A stretch of 64,000 nucleotides of DNA from Sphingopyxis bauzanensis (lineage in GTDB: Bacteria; Pseudomonadota; Alphaproteobacteria; Sphingomonadales; Sphingomonadaceae). The notes under the pieces are model-generated. The model searched no databases. It was given only the letters and a program-made list of their open reading frames with translations, and was not told where the DNA came from. A program made the translations under genes and the position numbers. The DNA is taken from contig NZ_NISK01000006.1 in the NCBI RefSeq assembly GCF_002205675.1, positions 1 to 64,000 of the forward strand, read 5' to 3'. Positions 1 through 11,336 of this stretch are shown here, one piece after another. The number at the start of each line of letters is the position of its first letter. Position 1 is the first letter of the stretch.

Positions 1-2
1 TC

Positions 3-413
3 TGGCTCGCCGACATCACCTATATCGCGACCGGCGAAGGGTGGTTGTATCTGGCCGCGGTGCTCGACCTTGCAACCCGCAAGATCGTTGGATGGGCAAT
101 GCGCGATCACATGCGGACCGAGTTGCCACTGGCGGCCATGATGATGGCTGCCCAGCGGCAGAGGCCCGACCGCGGTCTCATCTGTCACTCGGATCGCGGA
201 TCGCAATACGCAGCGGGCGCCTATGTCGATCACTTGGCCGTGATCGGTGCGACGCCCTCGATGAGCCGCACGGGCAATTGTTACGATAATGCCCCAATGG
301 AAAGCTTCTTCCACACCCTCAAGGTCGAACTTGTCCATCAGTGCCGATGGACGACGCAGGCCGAAGCGCGGCAGGCCCTGTTCGGATACATCGAAGGCTA
401 TTACAACCGGCAC
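3..413 (+). pseudogene. IS3-family transposase OrfB, integrase-core fragment (interrupted)
   Basis: The frame starting TGG at base 3 encodes the DDE integrase core of an IS3 OrfB, starting at WLADITYIAT and including HSDRGSQYA and NCYDNAPMESFFHTLK. It is near-identical to residues 130 onwards of the complete OrfB at 23013-23876. After the codons for YYNRH the frame runs into the IS21 element and ends at a TAG at 441-443. The missing C-terminal 20 or so codons (RMHSALGYLTPEQAEQSMTG) are present after the insertion at 2967-3029. The gene is therefore broken by insertion, not by decay. Confidence 0.92.
408..413. repeat. Target-site duplication of the IS21 element (left copy; right copy 2961-2966)
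   Basis: CGGCAC is found directly before and directly after the IS21 element. The undisrupted target in the intact IS3 copy has this hexamer once, within ...aaccggcaccgcatg... near 23806-23817. Confidence 0.9.
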
Positions 414-513
414 TGTAGCGCGACGATCTGGATGAGACGTTAGCGACGATCAGGATGAGAAGCGCTGATCGCGACGAGGTCGTTTTGGTGTGTTTGATTG
501 CCGCTGGCAAGAC

Positions 514-2915
<2,402 letters not shown>

Positions 2916-3061
2916 TCATCTAGATTGTCGCGCTGTTCTCACCTTGATTGTCGCGCAGCACGGCACCGCATGCACTCGGCCCTCGGGTATCTAACCCCCG
3001 AGCAAGCCGAGCAGAGCATGACCGGATAACCCAGTGTGTCCGCCGAAACGGGGGACGATCA

Positions 3062-3421
3062 GTTCAGCGTTGCCGCTACATGACCCTTGAGAGCGTCTCG
3101 GGATTAAGCGATGATGCCATCATCACATTGCCCGCTATGGCAGCATGATCAACCCGGCTTCGCCAGAGATCGCTAAGGCTACGCCGGCGAACCTACACCG
3201 TCAAATGGGACACGACCAAACTCCCGACCCACGTGGCCCAAGGTTGGGCAGCAGTGCATGTTTGGCATTGGCCGGGCCAGTTTCTTCGGATGAAAGAGCG
3301 CTTATTAGCAAGATGGTGTTCGTGACATCTTTCAGGGCCGATCATGCCCAATCAGCTTTTTGTCAGCCGTCAACTGCCCCGCCCGCAACCTACGGTCAAA
3401 CCCCAACCGCAGCGATCAGCG
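3062..3421. other. Gene-free stretch between the IS3 end and the transporter gene
   Basis: About 360 bases hold no convincing reading frame, recognisable RNA gene or transposase remnant. The MFS gene on the right ends towards it. No clear terminator hairpin was found. Confidence 0.5.
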
Positions 3422-4837
3422 TCAGGTCCCTGCGGCCGGGGTTGCCTCGGATTTCGCGCTGGGCGGGATGTGCCTCCTCACCAGCAGCAACGCGATCGCC
3501 GTCACGGCCATGGCGGCGGCCACTACATAATAGAAGCCCACCGGGCCGAAGCCGGACAGGGCCGCTGCACCGATAAAGCTGCTCAATACCGCACCGACCC
3601 TGCCGATTCCCGCCGAAAGGCCAACCCCGGTTGCGCGCAGCAACGTCGGATAGACGTGCGACGCGAGCACGTAGAGTATAACTTGAAGGCCTACGATACA
3701 GCCACCAAGCAGGGCCAGCGCCGTCAAGAGCAGCAGCTTGGGCGCGGCCGGGTCAAACCCTATGCGGCTCAACGCCAAGGCTCCCCCGGCACCGCCAAGC
3801 GCCATAATCAGCATTGGCAACCGCGACCCGGTGAAAAGTATTATCCAGGATACCAGCACCGCAGCCACAATCGCCCCCACATTGAACGTCAGCAGGCCGC
3901 GGCTCGATGTCGAAAGGTCGAAGCCGGCATCGGCGAGCATCGTCGGAAGCCAGTTAAACGACATGAACACCGCCAGCAGGCAGCCAAAAAATGCCAGCCA
4001 TAAGAGCAATGTATCGCCCAAGTAGGGAGGGCGGAGAAGGGTTGTCGCCGAGGGCTTGTTGACCCCCGATTCGGTGCGATCGACAAACACTGCGTCCGAC
4101 GGCACGTCTAACCGCATCCGTTCGAAGATCTGGCGCAATTCGTTCGACTTCTCCGGCCGGGTCACCAGAAATCGCGGAGATTCCGGTAGCAACAGAAACA
4201 GCGCCAATGCCAGCACCAGCGGTAAGGCGCCCGCCACAGCGAACAATCCTCGCCAGCCCAATGCCGGAAGCGCTTCGGCAGAAACAAACCCGCCGAACAC
4301 TCCGCCGACCGCCATGCAAACCAAACTAAGAGTAACCGCAAAACTGCGACGGTGCTGGGGCGTATACTCTGCAACCAGTGCGGTGACATTTGGGAGCGCT
4401 CCGCCCAGACCGATACCCGCAATAAAGCGGAATAGTCCCAGCGTCGGCAAGTCATTGGCAAAAGCGATGGCGCCCGTCATTGATCCGAAGATGATCGTGC
4501 TGACCAACAGGGCTATCTTGCGTCCAAACTTGTCGCCGAGGATCCCGCCGATTGCGGCGCCGATGGTCATGCCGATCAGGCCGATCGCCAGCACCGGCGC
4601 AAGTTCTTCCTTGGTAAGGTTAAGGTCGGGCAGCATCGCCGGGGCAGCAAACCCGAGTGCCAGTGCATCGAAACCATCGAGCACTATCACCAAAGAGCAC
4701 AGCAGCAGCACCAGCTTCTGATAGGGCGCCCACGACGATGTGTCTGAAGCAAACCCGACGTCGAATTCGGGGCGACCCGCCGGGGTGACATTAGATGGCA
4801 CGCCGCCCCCAATCTCTTTGGCACTCATAATGGACAT
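3422..4837 (-). CDS. Aromatic acid:H+ symporter, MFS superfamily (AAHS/PcaK type)
   Basis: A 471-residue inner-membrane protein with about 12 hydrophobic segments. The first membrane helix holds VIVLDGFDALALGFAAP, containing the DGFD motif characteristic of the aromatic acid/H+ symporter family (PcaK, BenK). The loop after helix 2 has GDKFGRK, the MFS signature, and a related motif follows in the second half. Family knowledge suggests uptake of benzoate-like acids, which fits the BenA- and TphA2-like oxygenases in this window. The start could also be the ATG at 4826-4828, which sits better behind GAGG. It is the most leftward catabolic gene and has no close upstream partner. Confidence 0.85.
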   Translation of the reverse strand: MSIMSAKEIGGGVPSNVTPAGRPEFDVGFASDTSSWAPYQKLVLLLCSLVIVLDGFDALALGFAAPAMLPDLNLTKEELAPVLAIGLIGMTIGAAIGGILGDKFGRKIALLVSTIIFGSMTGAIAFANDLPTLGLFRFIAGIGLGGALPNVTALVAEYTPQHRRSFAVTLSLVCMAVGGVFGGFVSAEALPALGWRGLFAVAGALPLVLALALFLLLPESPRFLVTRPEKSNELRQIFERMRLDVPSDAVFVDRTESGVNKPSATTLLRPPYLGDTLLLWLAFFGCLLAVFMSFNWLPTMLADAGFDLSTSSRGLLTFNVGAIVAAVLVSWIILFTGSRLPMLIMALGGAGGALALSRIGFDPAAPKLLLLTALALLGGCIVGLQVILYVLASHVYPTLLRATGVGLSAGIGRVGAVLSSFIGAAALSGFGPVGFYYVVAAAMAVTAIALLLVRRHIPPSAKSEATPAAGT

Positions 4838-5183
4838 CCTCGCCTTTGCTGTTTTCGCTGGCCTGCATGTTGAGCAAAATTGCGCCGTCCTGCCTAACGC
4901 CCCTTTGCTTGGTTCCCAAATACTCTTCGTCGGCCGACTTTATCCGCTCGAGCTTCGTGGGGATGATGCTCCGCCCCGTCGATTGTGCCAGCACCTTAAC
5001 CAGCCGGGGCTGGCAATCGCCTGGCTTGTGCCTTGGATCGGCGCAGTGGGACGGCGGGAACTCCCGCAGCGTAGAGCCCGTCCACGATTCGCCGAGCTTG
5101 GCCGATCACGCCGAGGGGCAGTTCGCAGCGGCAAGAACGGCGAAGACAGCAGTGATCTGACGGGCAGCCGGTCGAGCCAGCTA
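4838..5183. other. Intergenic region upstream of the transporter gene
   Basis: About 346 bases contain no frame with recognisable similarity and no clear RNA. They must contain the promoter of the leftward MFS gene, since the desaturase-like gene upstream ends at 5184. I could not pick out a convincing -35/-10 pair by eye. Confidence 0.4.
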
Positions 5184-6107
5184 TTATTCAGCAGGCTGCA
5201 ATGCCGCGTCTCTTTCCTGTCGGTAGGCTAAATGAGACGCCATGTTTTCCGGTTTGACCCCGAAGGCTGTTTGCCGACTGATGTTCTGGCGGTTTATTTC
5301 ATCGAACTTGATGAAATAGGCCTTATGCATCCTGTAAAAGGGGATCTCTGGATAAAGGTGATGGATGAGATGGTAATTCTGATAGACCAGCAACGGTGTC
5401 AGCAGCCATTCCCATCCGTAGCGCATCGTCGTCGCCATATAGGGCTCTTCATCTTGGGCGACCATTGCCGGATAGTGGGGCAGGATGACGAAAACGACGG
5501 CAATCAGGAACAGCGTGATCCGCGAGGGAAGAAACCACAGCATAAAGAGTTCGAATCCGAATCCGAAGTAAATCGCTGCCCCGAACAACGCGAACAAAGC
5601 TCCGTAAAAAGCAACAAGTTCCCTGCCATGCTTCTTTCGAACGTTTTGACCGTGCTTGATGAAGTAATAAATGTAGGCACCGTCAAACATGGTCCAGCGA
5701 AACGGTACCTGCCACCATGGCGACTCGTGTTCATAGAGATCAGGGTCTAGTGGGCCATTGGCATAGCTGTGGTGCTTGTTGTGCACCCAACGCAGAAGTA
5801 CCATCGGCGCATAGGGAAACAAAAAGAAAAGGCCGATCGCCCCAATCGTCTCGTTTAACCATTTGACCCTTGAAAGGGACATATGGGCCGCATCATGTAT
5901 TACGCTGAAAAGCAGATAGGTGATCAGGCCGTTGGCGATGGTTCCGTACCAGATCGGTATTTGCCCGGTCATTGCGAGATACCAGACAAGTCCGATGCCA
6001 CCCATCGAGGCAACGAAAAGCAAGGCGGTCGGCAGCGCTAGTAACGGTGCCCTTCGCAACTGCTCGAAATACTCTTCCTGGTTTTTTGGAAAAACACTCG
6101 CCACCAT
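5184..6107 (-). CDS. Membrane di-iron fatty acid desaturase/hydroxylase-like protein
   Basis: A 307-residue integral membrane protein of the desaturase/hydroxylase superfamily. Three histidine clusters are visible: HDAAH in the first third, HNKHHSYANG in the middle and YHLIHHLYP near the C-terminus, separated by hydrophobic helices. The start MVASVFPKNQ is chosen because GGGAGAG lies directly upstream; upstream in-frame codons lack family similarity. The substrate cannot be told from sequence. It may modify membrane lipids under solvent stress, or hydroxylate an aromatic or alkyl substrate as XylM does. It lies downstream of a Rieske pair with a 233-base gap. Confidence 0.8.
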   Translation of the reverse strand: MVASVFPKNQEEYFEQLRRAPLLALPTALLFVASMGGIGLVWYLAMTGQIPIWYGTIANGLITYLLFSVIHDAAHMSLSRVKWLNETIGAIGLFFLFPYAPMVLLRWVHNKHHSYANGPLDPDLYEHESPWWQVPFRWTMFDGAYIYYFIKHGQNVRKKHGRELVAFYGALFALFGAAIYFGFGFELFMLWFLPSRITLFLIAVVFVILPHYPAMVAQDEEPYMATTMRYGWEWLLTPLLVYQNYHLIHHLYPEIPFYRMHKAYFIKFDEINRQNISRQTAFGVKPENMASHLAYRQERDAALQPAE

Positions 6108-6340
6108 ATGATCTCTCCCAGAATCTGGTCCATCCATGGCCGCCAATTCGTATTTTAGCTGTCCATGATACGCCATCGCTCGCCAAGCGCACCCAGCACC
6201 CGAATGATAGCCGTTTGTTGGATAATATGCAACTCTTATCCCGCATTGCCTTCGCAATCGGGCAGGCCATTGGACGCCCGATCGTCCTGTACGCAGGGGC
6301 AGCCGATCTGGAAACAAGCGAGGAGCCTTTGGTAGCTCCG

Positions 6341-6838
6341 TTAGATCGGATAAACGAGGTATCGCGGCAATACCGAGGTGTCGAGTTCAGCCCGGCGTGA
6401 TAGCAGCTTGAGTTCACCGTTCTTGCCTTGGCGCACAGAATCGAGATACTGTCCCGCCGCCAGAACCTGGGTAATCCCGGTGTCCTTAGGCGTCATGAAC
6501 ACCGAAAAGTTGGATCGCATTCCCAGGGTGGTTGCATCGATACGATCAAAGCTGGTGAGCTGGACGAAATGACGGGTGCGATAGTCCTGAAAGGTTCCGG
6601 CCCAGATGTCGTTCACGAAGGTAACGCGATCCTCGAGCCTAGAGCGGCAATCGTCGTACATGAAGCCGAGCGCGAACCCGTGCTCCGAATTCTCTGCCGA
6701 ACGACAGTAGTATGAGGCAGCCTCCTCTTCCGCATAATTCCCTAACCAACCCGACATGTCTTTGCCGTCGAGTGCGTGCGCATCGGCCAGCAGCAAGGCG
6801 TTGAGCGCCGCTTCGAGCGATATATCTGCCTGCATCAT
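6341..6838 (-). CDS. Ring-hydroxylating oxygenase small (beta) subunit, pair 1
   Basis: 165 residues of the SnoaL-like fold used by beta subunits of Rieske dioxygenases (BphE/BenB/AndAd families). The subunit is structural and forms the alpha3beta3 hexamer with the alpha subunit. Features include the acidic helix region DGKDMSGWLGNYAEEE, the central RLEDRVTFV segment and a C-terminal RYLVYPI strand. It overlaps the alpha gene by four bases (ATGA at 6835-6838), so the two are co-translated. Confidence 0.88.
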   Translation of the reverse strand: MMQADISLEAALNALLLADAHALDGKDMSGWLGNYAEEEAASYYCRSAENSEHGFALGFMYDDCRSRLEDRVTFVNDIWAGTFQDYRTRHFVQLTSFDRIDATTLGMRSNFSVFMTPKDTGITQVLAAGQYLDSVRQGKNGELKLLSRRAELDTSVLPRYLVYPI

Positions 6839-8010
6839 GCCGCCGCCCTTTTGAAACCCATGACCGAACGATAATATTCCCAGCGCGGCAAGTTGCCGCT
6901 CTCATCATTCTGAAGAAACTCGGATTCCAGCTTCAAAGGGTCGTGCACGCCCTTCTGGAAAATAGCCGAACCGGGGGTGTGGTTTCCGATGTGGATGCGG
7001 TGAAAGACCGAAGCATCCTCCATACTGATCAAGCCGCACGGTCCGAGCAGGTTGGAACTTTGCCGCAGGCGATGGCGAACCATTTCCTCGTCGTCATCCT
7101 GATGGGCGAAATAGGCATAGTGGACTTCAACCGTCTCCGCATCGATCGGTGTGGCGAAGCGCAAATTGATGACATCAAGATGCTTGGTCGAAACAAAGGT
7201 TGGAAATAGCGAGACGATCCGGGAACCGACCGCCGGATCCTGGCCCTTGAACTCGATCAACGACTTGTCCTTGAGCACGGATGGGCCGGTTGCCACCGAA
7301 AGCGCCGATTCGAAGCAGATGTGGCCGCGGTGCGTTGCCGTGTATTGGCGACCCTTGCCGCCTTGCCAGTTGAGCATCTTGAACGCCTGATGCAGCAAAG
7401 GAGCATGATAGCCATCGTTATCGGTATACGACTTCCAGTTCGTATCATAACGGACCTTCTGGTAGCCCAGCAGCTTGAGCCGCCCGTCTCCCGCAAGCAG
7501 CTCGCGCAAGCAATTCTGCGAGTCGCCCAGATAATCGAGCAGCGCCTCGGTTTCCGCCGAAATCGTCACGAAGATCAGGCCGAAAAAGATGTCGAACCGC
7601 GGCTGGGCCAGCGGATAGTCGGCTTTGTTGAAGCCGGGCAGAAATTCCCGTGGGTTGGGGCACCCGACCAGGTCACCCTTGGAATCGAACAGCCAGCGGT
7701 GGTACGGGCATTCGAATTCGGTCTTGTTGCCCATGACCGCCGTCTCGAGCTGATTGCCGCGGTGCGAGCAGGCGTTGTAAAAAACCCGCACCACGCCATC
7801 GACGTCCCGACCAATAAGGAGCGGCACGCCGGCTAAGCGGTAGGTCTTGAAATCCCCTGGGTTGGGCAATTCGCTTTCATGGGCGACCGGGTGCCATTCG
7901 GTGCCATGAAAAATGCGCTTGACCTCTTCCGCATAGATATCTTCGCGAACGAAGGCTTCCTTAGGAATTTCATTATAGTTCTTCGGCCACGACAGCTTGA
8001 TGTCCGTCAT
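6835..8010 (-). CDS. Rieske ring-hydroxylating oxygenase large (alpha) subunit, pair 1
   Basis: 391 residues starting MTDIKLSWPKN behind GGGAGAAAG. The Rieske [2Fe-2S] ligands are CSH (C81, H83) and CPYH (C101, H104). The mononuclear iron site is DNDGYHAPLLH with D199, H202 and H207. The middle and C-terminal parts (LISMEDASVFH) resemble the anthranilate/salicylate/terephthalate branch rather than the naphthalene branch. The substrate is not predictable, but a carboxylated aromatic is likely. The pair has no electron-transfer genes of its own and probably uses the ferredoxin at 46855 and the reductase at 10004. A nahE-like aldolase gene lies immediately upstream. Confidence 0.9.
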   Translation of the reverse strand: MTDIKLSWPKNYNEIPKEAFVREDIYAEEVKRIFHGTEWHPVAHESELPNPGDFKTYRLAGVPLLIGRDVDGVVRVFYNACSHRGNQLETAVMGNKTEFECPYHRWLFDSKGDLVGCPNPREFLPGFNKADYPLAQPRFDIFFGLIFVTISAETEALLDYLGDSQNCLRELLAGDGRLKLLGYQKVRYDTNWKSYTDNDGYHAPLLHQAFKMLNWQGGKGRQYTATHRGHICFESALSVATGPSVLKDKSLIEFKGQDPAVGSRIVSLFPTFVSTKHLDVINLRFATPIDAETVEVHYAYFAHQDDDEEMVRHRLRQSSNLLGPCGLISMEDASVFHRIHIGNHTPGSAIFQKGVHDPLKLESEFLQNDESGNLPRWEYYRSVMGFKRAAA

Positions 8011-8038
8011 CCACTTTCTCCCATTTTTCGCGCTTATT

Positions 8039-9025
8039 TTATTTCTCGGCTTCGAGTGCCTTGCCAAGTTCAGCCCACATTCTGCCCGAAAGACGCGCGC
8101 CCTCGAGGTAGGGTTCGGGACAAAGATGGTAGGGCGGGCGGACCGGACCGGCGTTCATCCAGCCGCCTGCGTTCATGCGTGCTTTTTCAAGCGCTATGTT
8201 GTAGGTCGAGAATTCCTTGAAGCTGCCGTTAGGGAACAGCGGCGCCGCCGTTGGGCCGAGCCGGCCCATAAAAGCCCGCGCCGCGCTCCAATCACCGCTC
8301 GCGCGCGCTTGCGACACAAGGTCGCGCAATGTCGTGGTCACCAGCGGGTGACACACGGCACCGCTCGACCAAAAGGCGTCGATCGAGTCGTCCATACGGG
8401 CTGCGCCGTAGTAATCGAAGTCGATCGGCAGCAGTTTGATACGGCCCCGAATCGCTGCAAGGTCTGGCAACAGGTTGCCGACGCCGATATACTTTGCTGT
8501 GACGACCTGCGGAAGCTCAGCCACCTGGCCCCAGAATCCACGCGGGAAATCGAACTTGAAGGCTTCGGGATTGGCGTAGATGGCAATGTTCATTTCGGGA
8601 ACGGCCTCAGCGACATCCTTGTAGAACTGGACAGCAACATCAAGGCTGGGCGCGCACCACATCGGAATTCCGAGCATCGTGCCATCCGCGCCGAGTTCCA
8701 GCGCTTGCCGGGTCAACGCGACCGTGTCGCGGGTGTTGATGCAAGTGGTGCCAACGAAAATCGGCACCCGGCCGGCTGCTGCGTCTACCAGCGCCTTCAT
8801 GAAATCGAGCTTTTCGTCGTGGGTCATAGTCGCCGCTTCACCAAGCGTCCCCATGCTCAAAATTCCGTTGATTCCTGCATCAATCAGGCCGTTCACCACG
8901 CGCGCGGTCTCATCGAGATCCACCGTATTTGTCGCGCGCCAATCGGAGGCGTTATCCTTCGCCGGAGTGGGAATTATCGCCCATGCGCCTTTGACGTCGT
9001 TCGGGTCAATAAGTGTACGGGCCAT
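8039..9025 (-). CDS. nahE: trans-o-hydroxybenzylidenepyruvate hydratase-aldolase (NahE-like)
   Basis: 328 residues of the DapA/NAL class I aldolase superfamily. The enzyme would split hydroxybenzylidenepyruvate into salicylaldehyde and pyruvate. The Schiff-base lysine is K178 in VVTAKYIGVGN, the GTLGE motif lies at 59-63, and the catalytic Tyr is in IYANPEAF at about 150. The start MARTLIDPND sits behind GAGGAGAG. Length and motifs match NahE/PhdJ-type enzymes better than dihydrodipicolinate synthase. It works after NahD (48952) in naphthalene-type pathways. It is divergent from the diol dehydrogenase at 9192. Confidence 0.85.
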   Translation of the reverse strand: MARTLIDPNDVKGAWAIIPTPAKDNASDWRATNTVDLDETARVVNGLIDAGINGILSMGTLGEAATMTHDEKLDFMKALVDAAAGRVPIFVGTTCINTRDTVALTRQALELGADGTMLGIPMWCAPSLDVAVQFYKDVAEAVPEMNIAIYANPEAFKFDFPRGFWGQVAELPQVVTAKYIGVGNLLPDLAAIRGRIKLLPIDFDYYGAARMDDSIDAFWSSGAVCHPLVTTTLRDLVSQARASGDWSAARAFMGRLGPTAAPLFPNGSFKEFSTYNIALEKARMNAGGWMNAGPVRPPYHLCPEPYLEGARLSGRMWAELGKALEAEK

Positions 9026-9191
9026 TTCGTTTCTCTCCTCAAATCCGGTCCGGTGATCGCCACTGCAGCGTCCGATCATTCGACATTGCGCAACGCATTT
9101 CCTTGCATGACATAGATCATGAATATAGGCAAGGCAACCATCCAGCCTTGCGTTTCGTGGCAGGAATGAGGGATAAAGGAGGAGCCAGATT
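9026..9191. promoter_or_regulatory. Divergent promoter region between nahE and benD/xylL
   Basis: The 166 bases separate two divergent genes and must drive both. At 9093-9108 there is ACGCAT-TTCC-TTGCAT, a weak relative of the TGCAA-N4-TTGCA inverted repeat seen at 45769 and 11304, and TTGCGCAA lies at 9086-9093. No sigma54 -24/-12 pair was found. A strong Shine-Dalgarno, AAAGGAGGAG, precedes the rightward ATG. Confidence 0.5.
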
Positions 9192-9977
9192 ATGACTTTT
9201 GCCAAGAGGTTCGACAACCAGATCGCGGTTGTGACCGGTGGAGCTCAAGGCATCGGGCTAGCCACAGCCAGGCGTATGGCCGAGGAAGGCGCGATCGTGA
9301 TCATTGCCGACCGAGCGGCTGACGCAACGCAGGCTACGGTCGATCGCCTGCGGGACAATGGCTGCGATGTCCACGCCGCCATCTTCGACCTCGAGAAATG
9401 CGAGGGAGCGACCGAACTGTACCGGACGGTTACCGATCAATTCGGCCAAATCGACGTGGCGGTCCACAATGTCGGCGGCACGATCTGGGCTAAGCCCTAT
9501 TGGGATTATAAACCCGACGAGATTGTGGCTGAAATCAACCGTTCGCTGTGGCCAACTCTTTGGTGCTGCCACGCGGTGGTGCCGTACATGCTCGCGGCCG
9601 GGCGCGGTTCAATCGTAAATATCGGTTCAGTGGCCACGCGCGGCGTGAACAGGGTTCCCTATGCCGCCGCCAAGGGCGGAGTCGCTGCTTTGACCGCCGC
9701 TTTGTCGCTGGAACTGGAAACCAGCGGTGTCCGAATTAATTGTGTAGCGCCAGGCGGAGTCAACGTCACACGGGTCACCCCGCGCGATCCCGCACCGATG
9801 AGCGATGTGGTCAAGGCGGGTTTTGCAGGAGTGATGGAGCAGACCTTGCGCGACACTCCGATGGCCCGCTTCGGCGAACCCGATGAACTGGCCGCTGCAA
9901 TTTGTTTTTTCGCCTCTCAGGAGGCTTCCTACGTCACCGGGCAGACACTCTTCGTCGCGGGCGGCGGGATCGGATAA
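9192..9977 (+). CDS. benD: cis-1,2-dihydroxycyclohexadiene carboxylate dehydrogenase (BenD/XylL type SDR)
   Basis: A 261-residue short-chain dehydrogenase. It carries the NAD-binding TGGAQGIG near the N-terminus and the YAAAKGG active-site segment. The stretch GGTIWAKPYWDY followed by RSLWPTLWCC, and VATRGVNRVPYAAAKGG, are close to hallmark sequences of BenD/XylL. It would oxidise and decarboxylate the cis-diol made from benzoate or toluate by the BenAB-like oxygenase at 43696-45599, giving catechol. The gene is therefore separated from its partner oxygenase by about 35 kb. The start is set by GGAGGAG upstream. Confidence 0.9.
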   Translation: MTFAKRFDNQIAVVTGGAQGIGLATARRMAEEGAIVIIADRAADATQATVDRLRDNGCDVHAAIFDLEKCEGATELYRTVTDQFGQIDVAVHNVGGTIWAKPYWDYKPDEIVAEINRSLWPTLWCCHAVVPYMLAAGRGSIVNIGSVATRGVNRVPYAAAKGGVAALTAALSLELETSGVRINCVAPGGVNVTRVTPRDPAPMSDVVKAGFAGVMEQTLRDTPMARFGEPDELAAAICFFASQEASYVTGQTLFVAGGGIG

Positions 9978-9994
9978 GACCGCTCTCCCGCCGC
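9961..9994. terminator. Stem-loop between convergent benD and ferredoxin reductase genes
   Basis: GCGGCGGGA (9961-9969) pairs perfectly with TCCCGCCGC (9986-9994) across a 16-base loop that contains the benD stop. It lies between two convergent genes and could terminate both. No T-run follows, so intrinsic termination is uncertain. Confidence 0.45.
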
Positions 9995-10003
9995 GCCCAG
10001 ACA

Positions 10004-11230
10004 TCAAGTCGTCTGCTTAAGCAACTCGCGCAACGACACGTCCGCATCAGCAAGCCGATCCGCGCTCGCGCTCACCCGTCGTTCGACCAGCCGCTTGCCA
10101 ATCCCCATGTCGGCAGGACGGTTGACGGTCAGGACGCCGTCGATGGTTCCACTGGACAGGAAGAACGCGACAAAGGCGTTGCTTTCGGTGTCGCCGCGAA
10201 CCACAACCTCGGCCTGCACCGGGATTTGTCCGCAGAACTGTATATTCAGATTGAACTGATCGCTCCAGTACCACATTGGCTTGCAGTAATCGACTTCCTG
10301 GCCAAGCATGGCCAAAGCCGCCGCCTGTGCCTGGTCGGCCGCGTTCTGATATGTTTCCTGTCGGAAGCGACCGCCGAAAAAGCCGTCCTGTTCGGCCACG
10401 TCACCGGCGGCGAACACCACCGGATTACTGGTCTGGCAACGACGATCGACAACAATCCCGTTGTTGACCGTCAACCCGGCATCGACCGCGAGTGACGTTG
10501 CGGGAATGATACCCACGCCGACAATGACAGCGTCGCAGGCGATGAGGGTTCCATCGTCGATCTCGACGGCGGAGACGCGCCCGTCCGCAAACTTGAGCCC
10601 CGTTACCCCCCGGTTGAAATAGGTTTTGACCCCTCGCTTGCCGTGCTCCTCACCCAGCCACTGGCCGAAACGCTTGCCCAGCGCCCGCTCCATCGGCGCG
10701 GCCATCGGCTCGATCGCGGTCACCTCGCAGCCCAGCTTGATCGCGCTGGCGGCCACTTCGGCACCGATCACACCCATGCCGACGATTACGACCCGCGCCC
10801 CTTGACGAAGGTCGAGGGCCATTCTGGCTGCGTCGTCACGGGTGCGCAGATAATGGACATTGGCGCAATCGGCTCCGGCCAGATTGAGCTTGCGCGCGTG
10901 TCCGCCGGTCGCCAGCAGCACCTTGTCGGCGGCGACCAGTTGGCCGCCGGAGAGGCGCACTCCTCCCGCATTGAAATCGAGCGCTTCGGCGCGCGTATTC
11001 AGCAGAAGGTCGATCCGGTTGTCCGCGTACCAGCCCTCATCCTGCAGGAAAAATTTGTCCAGGACGTCGCTTGTATTCCATAGGAATTCCTTGGACAGCG
11101 GCGGGCGTTCGTAGGGTCTCCAGGGCTCTTCGCCGATAAGGGTGATCCGGCCTTCGAATCCTGCCTGCCGCAGCGCTTCCGCCGCCCGGCCACCTGCGAG
11201 ATTGGCACCTACAATCGCTACCGAACGCAC
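10004..11230 (-). CDS. bphA4: Ferredoxin-NAD(P)+ reductase of Rieske oxygenases (BphA4/AndAa family)
   Basis: A 408-residue FAD-dependent pyridine nucleotide-disulphide-fold reductase. The N-terminal FAD-binding motif is VAIVGANLAGGRAAEALR, the second nucleotide fold is VVIVGMGVIGAEVAASA at about 140-160, and the FAD-binding VVFAAGDVAE comes later. It passes electrons from NADH to a Rieske ferredoxin. It is the only such reductase in the window, while six oxygenase pairs are present, so it probably serves several of them through the ferredoxin at 46855-47181. A candidate operator (11304-11319) lies just upstream. Confidence 0.92.
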   Translation of the reverse strand: MRSVAIVGANLAGGRAAEALRQAGFEGRITLIGEEPWRPYERPPLSKEFLWNTSDVLDKFFLQDEGWYADNRIDLLLNTRAEALDFNAGGVRLSGGQLVAADKVLLATGGHARKLNLAGADCANVHYLRTRDDAARMALDLRQGARVVIVGMGVIGAEVAASAIKLGCEVTAIEPMAAPMERALGKRFGQWLGEEHGKRGVKTYFNRGVTGLKFADGRVSAVEIDDGTLIACDAVIVGVGIIPATSLAVDAGLTVNNGIVVDRRCQTSNPVVFAAGDVAEQDGFFGGRFRQETYQNAADQAQAAALAMLGQEVDYCKPMWYWSDQFNLNIQFCGQIPVQAEVVVRGDTESNAFVAFFLSSGTIDGVLTVNRPADMGIGKRLVERRVSASADRLADADVSLRELLKQTT

Positions 11231-11303
11231 TCGATATCTCCCAGTTTCACGGACTCACCCACCTCCTAATCCTTGCACGCAGAAGGCGGGGTCGTTGTAC
11301 ATG

Positions 11304-11319
11304 ATGCAATATATTGTAG
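11304..11319. promoter_or_regulatory. Candidate operator ATGCAA-TATA-TTGTAG upstream of the reductase gene
   Basis: An imperfect inverted repeat with the same layout (TGCAA, four bases, TTGYA) as the perfect repeat at 45769-45784. It lies between the reductase start (11230) and the end of the sigma54 regulator gene (11337). The binding protein is unknown. Confidence 0.4.
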
Positions 11320-11336
11320 AAACGTCAACGGCAACA

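Noticed and set aside
6108-6340. A longer start for the desaturase-like protein (377 residues)
   Set aside because: The extra 70 residues have no family similarity, and a good Shine-Dalgarno precedes the internal ATG at 6107.
9026-9191. A sigma54 promoter (gtggcaggaatgagggat)
   Set aside because: The -12 GC element is missing at the required spacing.
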